This document shows, one piece after another, positions 57,025-64,000 of a stretch of 64,000 bases of DNA. Position 1 is the stretch's first letter, and every line of letters starts with the position of its first letter. Source of the stretch: Arthrobacter_B citreus (lineage in GTDB: Bacteria; Actinomycetota; Actinomycetes; Actinomycetales; Micrococcaceae). The notes beneath the pieces are model-generated. The model searched no databases. It was given only the letters and a program-made list of their open reading frames with translations, and had not been told where the DNA came from. Location of the stretch: NCBI RefSeq assembly GCF_042429235.1, contig NZ_JBHMBA010000002.1. One strand, written 5' to 3'. Position numbers and translations under genes: made by a program.

Positions 57025-58761
57025 TTGCGGAAGTGGAGTCTGGCCAGCCGGCTGTTTTTGGGGCAACTGGCTTTTCTCGTCTGCCTGTCCCTGGGGCTCG
57101 CGCTGGCGCTTTACCATCAGGCTGAGCGGAACAGCTACGAGGAGAGCGCGGAGCGGATGCTCTCCGTCGCGGGAACCGTCGCCGCGGATCCCTTTGTGCT
57201 TGAGTCCACGACGGCCGCGGATCCGAGCAGTGTCCTGCAGCCGTTTGCACGGACCGTCATGGATGCGGCCGACCTAGATTTCCTGACCATCATGGCTCCG
57301 GACCGGACCCGGTTCACGCACCGGAGCGACGACGCGATTGGCAAGGCTTATCTCGGGTCCGTGGACCAGGCGCTGGCCGGAGAGTCCTTGACCGAAACCT
57401 ACGCCGGCACCCTGGGACCGTCGGTCCGGGCCGTCGTCCCCATTCTTGACGCGGAGGGAGATGTGACCGCGCTCGTCGCAGCCGGCATCACTGTGGATCG
57501 GGTGGCGATCGCCCGCAACGCGGACCTGCCGGCCGTGTTCCTTTCAGTGCTGGGCGTGCTGCTGTGCGGAGCCCTCGCCTCCTACGTCCTGAGCCGCTAT
57601 CTGCGGCGCACCACCCGGGACCGCCGGCCCGAAGAGCTGCTGGGCATGTTCACGTTTTACGATTCCGCCCTGCATTCCGTGCGCGAAGGCCTGCTGCTCC
57701 TGAACAACGAGGGAAAACTCGTCCTCTACAACGATCAGGCGGCGGCCCTGCTCGGTTTGCCACCCGACCACAGCGGCCAACTTACGGATGTCCGCTCCCT
57801 GGGGCTGCCGGGCCCGTTGGCCGACCTGCTGCACGGGGGCAGGAGCGCGGAGGACGAGTTTCACTTCGCTCGGGACCGCATCCTGGTGGTGAACCAGTCC
57901 CCCGCCGTCGCTCCGCCGGTACGCGACGGCGGCGTTCGGCGCCGCAGGGACGGCCGCGGCAAACGGACCGCTTCATTGCCCAAGCGCTTCGGCACGGTGA
58001 CCACCCTGCGCGACCACACCGACATTGAAGCCATGACCGGAGAACTGCAGTCCATGCGCACCCTGACCGACGCCCTCCAGGCCCAGGCCCACGAACACGC
58101 CAACCGGCTCCACACCGTTGTGTCGCTGATTGAGCTGAACCGGCACGGCGAAGCACTGGAGTTTGCCACGCGCGATCTGGAGGAATCGCAGAGACTGGCC
58201 GACGACGTCGTCGCCTCCATCGGCGATCCGGCCCTGGCCGCACTGCTCACGGGGAAGTCCGCGCAGGCCCGGGAACGCGCCATTCGACTGACCGTTGATC
58301 TTGCGGACGCCGGCTCAGAAGTTCCCCTGGGTCTGGATTCGCGGGACCTGGTGACCATCGCCGGCAATCTGATCGATAACGCCTTTGACGCCGTCCAGGG
58401 AATTCCCGATCCGGCGGTCCAGACCCGGTTTGCCCTGGATGACAACGATGACCGTGCGTGGTTCAGCATCACGGTCCAGGACAACGGCCCGGGCATTCCG
58501 GAACTGGATGCCGGGAAGATCTTTGACCAGGGGTTCAGCACCAAGGACCCGAAGGTGCTGCTGCCCTCCGGCACCGGCGCGACCGGCCGCGGCATTGGCC
58601 TGCCGCTCGTGCGCCAGGCGGTGCTGCGGCTGGGCGGAACACTGCAGGTGGATCCCGGCGGCACCGCCGGGTGCGGCGCGCGGTTCATCGTCCGGCTTCC
58701 CCTGCCCCGCCTGAACGTGCTCACCGCCGCACCCTCAGGCACGGGAACGGAGCAGCGGTGA
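57025..58761 (+). CDS. CitA/DcuS-type sensor histidine kinase
   Basis: This 578-residue membrane sensor of di- or tricarboxylates probably controls dctA. TM1 is at about residues 10-31, an extracellular PAS-like Cache domain at 35-165 and TM2 at about 168-192. A cytoplasmic PAS domain lies at about 205-300. The histidine box has His356 in AHEHANRLH, and the ATPase domain has NLIDNAFDAV, DNGPGIP and GRGIGLPLVR. The TTG start follows AAGGAAAAAA, a good ribosome site. The cytoplasmic PAS is followed by a short basic insertion (RRRRDGRGKR). The response regulator overlaps by GTGA. Confidence 0.92.
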   Translation: MRKWSLASRLFLGQLAFLVCLSLGLALALYHQAERNSYEESAERMLSVAGTVAADPFVLESTTAADPSSVLQPFARTVMDAADLDFLTIMAPDRTRFTHRSDDAIGKAYLGSVDQALAGESLTETYAGTLGPSVRAVVPILDAEGDVTALVAAGITVDRVAIARNADLPAVFLSVLGVLLCGALASYVLSRYLRRTTRDRRPEELLGMFTFYDSALHSVREGLLLLNNEGKLVLYNDQAAALLGLPPDHSGQLTDVRSLGLPGPLADLLHGGRSAEDEFHFARDRILVVNQSPAVAPPVRDGGVRRRRDGRGKRTASLPKRFGTVTTLRDHTDIEAMTGELQSMRTLTDALQAQAHEHANRLHTVVSLIELNRHGEALEFATRDLEESQRLADDVVASIGDPALAALLTGKSAQARERAIRLTVDLADAGSEVPLGLDSRDLVTIAGNLIDNAFDAVQGIPDPAVQTRFALDDNDDRAWFSITVQDNGPGIPELDAGKIFDQGFSTKDPKVLLPSGTGATGRGIGLPLVRQAVLRLGGTLQVDPGGTAGCGARFIVRLPLPRLNVLTAAPSGTGTEQR

Positions 58762-59525
58762 ACACCGAGCGCAACATCACCGTCCTCGTGGTGGAGGATG
58801 ATCCGATTGTCGCCGAAGCCCATGCCGAATACGTGCGGCGCTCCAGCGGGTATGCCCTGGCCGGAGTCGTGAACTCCGGCACCGACGCGATCACCTTCCT
58901 CAATGCTTCCGCCACGCCTGGACCTGATGCCGGGACCACCGCCGGCCGCCCCGCGGCCGGCCCTGCCGGCCGCCCTGCGGCGGGACCGGCGGTTGACCTG
59001 ATCCTGCTGGACATGAACCTGCCGGATCTGCACGGGCTCGATGTGCTCAGGCGCATCCGGGGCGCCGGCGTCCCGGCGGATGTCATTGCCATTACAGCGG
59101 TGCGCGATCTCGCCGTCGTCCGCAGTGCCATGTCCGCAGGCATAGCGCAGTATCTGATCAAGCCGTTCACCTATTCGGCCTTCAGCGCCAAGCTCGCCGC
59201 CTACCGTGAATACCACCTGAATCTTGCCGGCCAGGGAAGCTCCGCGACCCAGTCGGAGGTGGACCGCGCCCTGGCCGCCCTGCGCCCCAATGTTCCTGCT
59301 GTGTTGCCCAAGGGGCTGTCCCCCGACACCCTGAAAGCCGTTTCGGAGCTGCTGAAGACCGCTTCATCGCCGATGTCCGCCAGCGAGGTCTCGGCGGCGC
59401 TGACCATGTCCCGGATTACGGTCCGGCGGTATCTGGAGCATCTGGGCAACCAGCGCGCCGTGCTTCGGACTCCCCGGTACGGAACGCGCGGCCGGCCGGA
59501 GCTGGAATACAGCTGGCGGCGGTGA
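58758..59525 (+). CDS. CitB/DcuR-type response regulator
   Basis: The 255-residue transcription factor is paired with the upstream kinase. The receiver domain has Glu13/Asp14/Asp15, the phosphoacceptor Asp85 in LILLDMNLPD and Lys in YLIKPF. The C-terminal winged helix SASEVSAALTMSRITVRRYLEHL (recognition part shown) is characteristic of this subfamily. A Gly/Arg/Pro/Ala repeat of about 26 residues is inserted in the receiver just before the phosphorylation strand. The GTG start overlaps the kinase stop by 4 bases. dctA is the probable target. Confidence 0.92.
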   Translation: MNTERNITVLVVEDDPIVAEAHAEYVRRSSGYALAGVVNSGTDAITFLNASATPGPDAGTTAGRPAAGPAGRPAAGPAVDLILLDMNLPDLHGLDVLRRIRGAGVPADVIAITAVRDLAVVRSAMSAGIAQYLIKPFTYSAFSAKLAAYREYHLNLAGQGSSATQSEVDRALAALRPNVPAVLPKGLSPDTLKAVSELLKTASSPMSASEVSAALTMSRITVRRYLEHLGNQRAVLRTPRYGTRGRPELEYSWRR

Positions 59526-59543
59526 CCCGCTCATGCCGGCCAA

Positions 59544-60521
59544 TCAGGCGCCGGCAGGCGCGCGGACAAGCAGGGGGATGAGCCGCACGAACACCACCAT
59601 GCCGACCAGTTCAACGAGGGTCTGCGTGACGACGACGACGGGAACCAGCGCCAGCGGCGCCGGCAGGGCGAGCGCCAGGGGCAACACCACCAGGGAGTTC
59701 CGCGTGGCGCCGCTGAAGATCGCGGCGCGTGTTCCGGGCACATCAAGGCGGGCCGCGCGGGCCGTCAGCAGCCCCACAGGAACCATGATGACCAGGAAAG
59801 CGGCGTACAGCGGGACAACAGCAGCCAGCAACGACAGCTGCCCGCCGACGCCGCTGATCTGGGACCCGACCACTACGGCCAGCGTCAGCATCATGAGCGG
59901 CACCATCAGCCCCTGCATCAGCCGCATCAGCCCGCCGGCGGCGGCCAAACGCCGTGCCGCCGCCTGCGTCAGCGCCGCCAGCCCCATCGGCACCAGAATG
60001 AGGAACACCAGGGCCTCGGCAAAGGGGCCGGGCTCAATGGCGGCAACAACCCCGGGTCCGGTGAACGCCAGCAAATATCCGGGCAGCAGGAGCATTTGCA
60101 GCAGCATCAGGATCGGCGCAGCCGCGAGCAGCCGCTCGCTTGCCCCGCCGGCCAGCCCGGAAAAGACGATCACGTAGTCAATACAGGGAGTCAGCAGCAC
60201 CATCACGACACCCACCAGGAGCGCTTCCTCGCCGGCCACAAAGCGTGAAAGCGCAAAGACCACAACCGGAACCAGCACAAAATTCAGGACCAGGACGGAG
60301 GCCATGAACCTGCCATCCTTAAGCGCCCGGGTCAGGCGGCCGAACGGAATGCCCAGGAACGTGGCGAACAGCAGCGCACCAAGGACCGGGTTGATGGCGG
60401 TTTCCATCGGTGGTCCGGCCCCGGGAACCAGCCATCCCAGCGCTCCCCCGGCCAACAGCGCCGCGAGGTACAGCACAATCTGGTGGCGTTCCAAGCGGAC
60501 GACGGCGGCGGTTGGGGTCAT
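59544..60521 (-). CDS. arsenical/BASS-family permease (Acr3-related)
   Basis: The 325-residue membrane protein has about ten hydrophobic segments and the conserved Cys motif LLTPCIDYVIVFSGLAGG. ATRNSLVVLPLALALP matches the BART/BASS superfamily that contains Acr3. It resembles proteins annotated as arsenic resistance permeases in Arthrobacter that are separate from true Acr3. Being last in an ars operon supports efflux of arsenite or an organoarsenical. It lies 9 bases after the ArsO-like gene. Confidence 0.78.
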   Translation of the reverse strand: MTPTAAVVRLERHQIVLYLAALLAGGALGWLVPGAGPPMETAINPVLGALLFATFLGIPFGRLTRALKDGRFMASVLVLNFVLVPVVVFALSRFVAGEEALLVGVVMVLLTPCIDYVIVFSGLAGGASERLLAAAPILMLLQMLLLPGYLLAFTGPGVVAAIEPGPFAEALVFLILVPMGLAALTQAAARRLAAAGGLMRLMQGLMVPLMMLTLAVVVGSQISGVGGQLSLLAAVVPLYAAFLVIMVPVGLLTARAARLDVPGTRAAIFSGATRNSLVVLPLALALPAPLALVPVVVVTQTLVELVGMVVFVRLIPLLVRAPAGA

Positions 60522-60530
60522 TCCCCCATC

Positions 60531-61700
60531 CTACGAACTTGGTGCCTCCGCCCTGGCTTCGGCAGCCTGCGCAGCCGCTGCAGCTACGGTGTCCCGGGCT
60601 GTGGCGCCGACGCCGATGAGGGTGGCCGATGCCGGGCCGCACCAGTCGCCGTAACCCAGGAAGAACAGTCCCGGGCTGCCTGCCGAACGCGTTGCCGGGC
60701 GGGGTTCCGTTGCGGGAGATCCATTTTGGAGCTGCAGCGACAGGGGCTGCAGATGGACCAGACTGGGCCGGAATCCGGTGCACCACAGAACAACGTGGGC
60801 TGCCGCTTGCTCGCCGTCGGGCCATTGGACTCCACCCGGGACGAAGCGTGAGAACAGCGGCCTGGCCTCCAGCAGGCCGGCGTCGCGCACCTTCCGCACT
60901 GCCGGCACCGCCACGATGTCACCGAGGGAGGCCGCGCTTCCGGGGCTGGGCTCGCCCGCCGCGAGAGCACGGACATGGCGGGTGGCAATCCGGAACAGTT
61001 CCGTGCCGTCCACGTCATCCGGGAGGTAGCGCGGGGGCTTCCGGGTCACCCAGGTGACCGATGCCGCCGGGGCGAGGTCTGCGGCGATCTGCGCACCTGA
61101 GTTGCCGCCGCCCACCACAATCACGTTCAAGCCGGCGTAGGACTCGGGCCCCCGGTAATCCACCGTATGCAGTTGCCGGCCCTGGAAGGATCCGGCCCCG
61201 GGCAGCTGCGGAAAGTACGGGGCGTCCCACGTCCCGGTGGCATTGATGACCACCCGGCTGGTCCACTGTCCCCGGCTGGTGTCCGTAAGGTATCCGCCGT
61301 CCGCGCCCGGGGATACGGCTGTGGCCCGCACCGGCCGGTGAACGGGGAGCTGGTACCGGGCCTCATAGCTGCTCAGGTAATCAGCAACGTGCCGGGCCGT
61401 CGGGTTGCCGTTCCCCGGCCAGGCCGGCATCTGGTGCCCGGGCAGGGAGCTGTGCGCGGCCGGGGAAAACAGCTCAAGGCTGGGCCAGTAGTGCTGCCAG
61501 GCGCCTCCCGGTTCAGAGTTGGCATCCAGGATCGCGAAGGTCGGGGCCGGCCCGGACCTGCCGGTGGCCTCGTCCCGCCGCAGGCGGTTCAGGTAGTAGC
61601 CTGCGGCGAGACCGGCCTGGCCTCCGCCAATGACCAGGATGTCGACGTCGCCACCCGAGTCCCCGAGCGTTTCTTCCGCAGCTGTATCCGTTCCCTGCAT
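60531..61700 (-). CDS. arsO: ArsO-like flavin-dependent monooxygenase
   Basis: The 389-residue flavoprotein has an FAD loop VIGGGQAGLAAGYYL, the monooxygenase fingerprint region FSPAAHSSLPG and the NADPH loop VVGGGNSGAQIAADL. The closing FLGYGDWCGPASATLIGVG is typical of the group. ArsO genes are found in many actinobacterial ars operons. The activity, oxidation of arsenite or organoarsenical, is proposed in the literature but not settled. ATG 61700 follows GAAGGAACC and lies 20 bases beyond the upstream gene. Confidence 0.8.
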   Translation of the reverse strand: MQGTDTAAEETLGDSGGDVDILVIGGGQAGLAAGYYLNRLRRDEATGRSGPAPTFAILDANSEPGGAWQHYWPSLELFSPAAHSSLPGHQMPAWPGNGNPTARHVADYLSSYEARYQLPVHRPVRATAVSPGADGGYLTDTSRGQWTSRVVINATGTWDAPYFPQLPGAGSFQGRQLHTVDYRGPESYAGLNVIVVGGGNSGAQIAADLAPAASVTWVTRKPPRYLPDDVDGTELFRIATRHVRALAAGEPSPGSAASLGDIVAVPAVRKVRDAGLLEARPLFSRFVPGGVQWPDGEQAAAHVVLWCTGFRPSLVHLQPLSLQLQNGSPATEPRPATRSAGSPGLFFLGYGDWCGPASATLIGVGATARDTVAAAAAQAAEARAEAPSS

Positions 61701-61720
61701 GGTTCCTTCCCAGCCCCGGT

Positions 61721-63187
61721 CTAGTTCTCCCGCTCCGCGGAGCGGCCGTGGGCCAGGCCCGTGGGAATGCCGAGGAACGCCGGTTCCGGTGCTGAACAGC
61801 AGGAAGAGCCCGCTGCTTCGGCGGCGCCGGCGGCCGGAGCTGCCACGGGTACCGGTGCGCAGCAGGAGGATTCGCCCGGCCCAACCGCGGCATCGGTGTC
61901 GCAGCTGCCCCCGAGGTCCGTGGAGCACACGCCGGTTTCAGGCAGGACCAGCTGAACGTCGTCGGCCGCTTCCTGGTCGCCGGCAAGGGCTGCGGCGATG
62001 GAGCGGACCTGTTCGTGGCCGGTGGCCATCAGGAAGGTGGGCGCGCGGCCGTAGGACTTCATACCGGTGATATAGAAGTCCTTTTCCGGGTGGGACAGCA
62101 ACCTGGCCCCGTGCGGCTCCACGGTTCCGCAGCTGTGGAACTCCGGGTCGATGAGTGGCCCCAGGGCCCGCGGTGCCTCTACGGCCGGATCCAGCTCGAG
62201 GCGGATTTCGCGGAGCATGTCCAGGTTCGGGCGGAACCCGGTGGCCGGGATCAGCAGGTCCACCTCCAGCTGCCCTTCGCCGGACGGCGTAGCCCCCTCT
62301 ACGGTCAGCGTCTGTGCACTCTTGAAACCCGTAATGGTGAAGGAGGTGTGCAGGTCAATGCGTCCATCCTCCACCAGGCCGCGCAGCCGGCCGCCGAGGG
62401 CTCCGCGGGCCGGCAGGCCGTCGAGGTCGCCTCCGCCGTAGACCCCGGCAGCGGAAGGACTCCGGATGGCCCAGCTGATCCGGGTGTCCGGTTCCTGCTC
62501 CGCCAGCTCCCCCAGCGCCAGCAGGGTGTTGGCGGCGGAGTGTCCGGCGCCGACCACCAGGACATGTTTGCCGGCAAACCGGGCACGGCCCCGTCCGGTA
62601 ATGTCGGGCAGCGGCGCGGTAATAAGGCCAGCAGCGTACGCCTCGGCTTCGCCCGGAGCCGCGAGTCCGGCCTGTCCGAGCGGGTTCGGAGTGCTCCAGG
62701 TGCCGGAGGCATCAATAACGGCGCGGGCGCGGTGGTCGGTGATCCCGCCGTCGGCGCCCCGGACCCGGACCAGGAACGGGGCCATATCCCGCCCGCCGGT
62801 GCGGGTCTTGTCCAGGCCCTCACGGCTGACGGCGAGGACTTCGCTGGAGGTGTGCAGGGCGGAGCGGATGGCCGGGACTGCGGCCAGCGGGCGCAGGTAC
62901 TGCTCAACCAGCTCGGCGCCGGTGGGCAGGGCTTCAGCCTCCGGTTCCTGCCAGCCGGTGCCGGCGAGCAGCCGGCGCGCGGCGGCGTCGACGTCGTACT
63001 GCCACGGCGAGAACAGCCGAATATGCCCCCACGCGCTGACCGCGGCGGCCGGTGTGTCCCCGGCCTCGAAGATCACAGGGGTCAGGCCGCGTTCGAGCAG
63101 GTGCGCGGCTGCCGCCAGTCCAACGGGACCGGAGCCAATGACGGCGACGGGAAGTGGGGAAAGTCCGGTTTCAGTGTTCTCAGGCAT
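61721..63187 (-). CDS. ars-operon FAD/NAD(P)-binding oxidoreductase with cysteine-rich tail
   Basis: The 488-residue flavoprotein has a FAD loop VIGSGPVGLAAAAHLLERG, WGHIRLFSPW and an NAD(P) loop VVGAGHSAANTLLALGEL. STGF-like PATGFRPNLDMLREI closes the core at about residue 418. The last 70 residues form an Ala/Pro-rich tail with six cysteines: Cys421, Cys429 and two vicinal pairs, CC442-443 and CC463-464, in SSCCAP and SSCCSAP contexts. Such pairs could bind arsenite. Its place between arsC and arsO in the operon supports a role in arsenic chemistry. The enzyme's reaction is unknown. Confidence 0.8.
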   Translation of the reverse strand: MPENTETGLSPLPVAVIGSGPVGLAAAAHLLERGLTPVIFEAGDTPAAAVSAWGHIRLFSPWQYDVDAAARRLLAGTGWQEPEAEALPTGAELVEQYLRPLAAVPAIRSALHTSSEVLAVSREGLDKTRTGGRDMAPFLVRVRGADGGITDHRARAVIDASGTWSTPNPLGQAGLAAPGEAEAYAAGLITAPLPDITGRGRARFAGKHVLVVGAGHSAANTLLALGELAEQEPDTRISWAIRSPSAAGVYGGGDLDGLPARGALGGRLRGLVEDGRIDLHTSFTITGFKSAQTLTVEGATPSGEGQLEVDLLIPATGFRPNLDMLREIRLELDPAVEAPRALGPLIDPEFHSCGTVEPHGARLLSHPEKDFYITGMKSYGRAPTFLMATGHEQVRSIAAALAGDQEAADDVQLVLPETGVCSTDLGGSCDTDAAVGPGESSCCAPVPVAAPAAGAAEAAGSSCCSAPEPAFLGIPTGLAHGRSAEREN

Positions 63188-63213
63188 GTGGATCTCTTTC
63201 AACAAAGGGGGTG

Positions 63214-63636
63214 TTACCGGGCCGGCAGCAGGTCGGTGATCAGGTCCCGGATGCGGGCCTTGATGTCGTCGCGGATGGGGCGGACAGCGTCCAGGCCCTG
63301 GCCGGCCGGGTCATCGAGCTTCCAGTCCTCATAGCGTTTTCCCGGGAAGACCGGACAGGCGTCACCGCAGCCCATGGTGATCACGACGTCGGATTCCCTC
63401 ACAGCCTCGGTGGTCAGGACCTTCGGCAGCTCGGCAGACATGTCAATGCCGTCCTCGGCCATGGCCTCGACGGCGGCGGGATTGACCGAATCGGCGGGAG
63501 CGGATCCGGCGGAGCGCACCTCGATGCGGCCCTGGCCAAGGGTGCGGAGGTACGCGGCAGCCATCTGCGAGCGCCCCGCGTTGTGGACGCAGACAAACAG
63601 GACGGACGGCTTCGCTGTGGCTTCAGGAGTGGTCAT
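63214..63636 (-). CDS. arsC: arsenate reductase (low-molecular-weight phosphatase fold)
   Basis: The 140-residue enzyme reduces arsenate to arsenite. It has the P-loop VCVHNAGRSQM with the catalytic Cys. The pair GCGDACPVFPG supplies the additional cysteines of the thioredoxin-coupled or mycothiol-coupled type, and the acid lies in WKLDDPAGQ. GAGGGGAACC precedes the ATG. The start overlaps the acr3 stop by 4 bases. With mycothione reductase present, mycothiol may be the reductant. The choice between thioredoxin and mycothiol cannot be made from sequence alone. Confidence 0.93.
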   Translation of the reverse strand: MTTPEATAKPSVLFVCVHNAGRSQMAAAYLRTLGQGRIEVRSAGSAPADSVNPAAVEAMAEDGIDMSAELPKVLTTEAVRESDVVITMGCGDACPVFPGKRYEDWKLDDPAGQGLDAVRPIRDDIKARIRDLITDLLPAR

Positions 63637-64000
63637 CGGTTCCCCTCTTTCCTGGTTGCGGCGGGAATGGCAGGTGCGGCGGGCCAGTATTTCTTCTGCG
63701 CCCACAGAGCGGCGTACACCAGTGCCACCAGTACGGGGACCTCGATCAGGGGGCCGACGACGCCGGCGAGCGCCTGCCCGGAGGTCACGCCGTAGGTGCC
63801 GATGGCCACGGCAATGGCGAGTTCAAAGTTGTTGCCCGCGGCGGTGAAGGCCAGCGTGGTGGTGCGTGGGTACCCCAGGTTCAGCGCTCTGCCCAGCACC
63901 ATCCCGGTGCCGAACACCACGATGAAGTAAACCAGCAGCGGCAGGGCGATCCGAGCCACGTCCGCCGGGTTCGAGGTGATCTCATCTCCCTGCAGGGCAA
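63633..64000 (-). CDS. acr3: arsenite efflux permease Acr3 (C-terminal part)
   Basis: About 122 C-terminal residues are visible, and the gene runs off the right edge. The segments LVYFIVVFGTGMVLGRA and TTLAFTAAGNNFELAIAVAI, and the helix around GVVGPLIEVPVLVALVYAAL, are diagnostic of Acr3 arsenite antiporters. It ends in a basic RKEGNR. Its stop overlaps the arsC start (ATGA), so the operon order is acr3-arsC-flavoprotein-arsO-permease. An arsR regulator probably lies farther right. Confidence 0.93.
   Translation of the reverse strand, partial: ALQGDEITSNPADVARIALPLLVYFIVVFGTGMVLGRALNLGYPRTTTLAFTAAGNNFELAIAVAIGTYGVTSGQALAGVVGPLIEVPVLVALVYAALWAQKKYWPAAPAIPAATRKEGNR

Noticed and set aside
62015..63334. 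Long plus-strand frame opposite the ars flavoprotein
   Set aside because: It is antisense to a gene with clear FAD and NAD(P) motifs, and its translation is low-complexity.
1..64000. CRISPR arrays, insertion sequences, prophage or integrase genes
   Set aside because: No regularly spaced repeats, transposase motifs or integrase motifs were recognised. The tRNA-Pro gene has no nearby duplicate 3' end that would suggest an attachment site.

Overview
The window is high-GC, densely coded DNA from an actinobacterium, most likely a member of the Micrococcaceae (Arthrobacter or a close relative). Evidence for this is a mycothione reductase, the GarA/FtsR/DUF151/MerR cluster, an Rv2175c-type DNA-binding protein beside a PASTA kinase, a class II DAHP synthase, frequent GTG starts, and a tRNA without an encoded CCA. 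No plasmid, phage, transposase or CRISPR sequence was seen.

Layout. (1) 1-15.3 kb is a conserved chromosomal backbone whose order recalls the mycobacterial region from mraZ to fadD15: DUF3040 membrane protein, dinB, lipoprotein, polyprenyl synthase, Rv2175c-like protein, LysM lytic transglycosylase, PASTA kinase, aroG, plsC, esterase, ROK glucokinase and acyl-CoA synthetase. (2) 15.3-24.1 kb holds mycothione reductase, pyruvate carboxylase, an orphan ParA-like ATPase and the MerR/DUF151/ftsR/garA block. (3) 24.4-41.8 kb is an accessory glycan-utilisation locus. It has a CUT1 ABC importer (binding protein and two permeases, no ATPase), a LacI repressor, a Gfo/Idh/MocA oxidoreductase and six glycosidases without secretion signals (GH3, GH95, GH127, GH36, GH51, GH27). 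(4) 41.8-47.5 kb is a patchwork of small genes: a frameshifted VOC protein, a rifampicin-monooxygenase-like flavoprotein paired with a GyrI-like protein, a PQQ-type sugar dehydrogenase lipoprotein, a HAD hydrolase broken by an 8-bp duplication, a small hydrolase and a P-loop kinase. (5) 47.6-55.2 kb holds tRNA-Pro(GGG) and the conserved parA-scpA-scpB-rluB-tyrA-cmk-der block. (6) 55.4-59.5 kb holds a dicarboxylate symporter divergent from a CitA/DcuS-type two-component system. (7) 59.5-64 kb is an arsenic resistance operon, cut by the right edge: acr3, arsC, two flavoproteins and a second arsenical permease.

The most interesting part is the glycan locus. A 12-bp palindrome, GAGATCGATCTC, lies between galA (GH36) and the GH127 gene, and one-mismatch copies flank the divergent binding-protein/lacI promoters. 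This suggests that one LacI regulator controls all four transcription units. The enzyme set (alpha- and beta-L-arabinofuranosidases plus two alpha-galactosidases) matches the linkages of plant extensin-type hydroxyproline-rich glycoproteins unusually well. That substrate is an inference, and arabinogalactan or galactoside mixtures are alternatives.

Gene starts were chosen from Shine-Dalgarno position, overlap with neighbours and family length. Family assignments come from motifs read by eye, and no database search was run.
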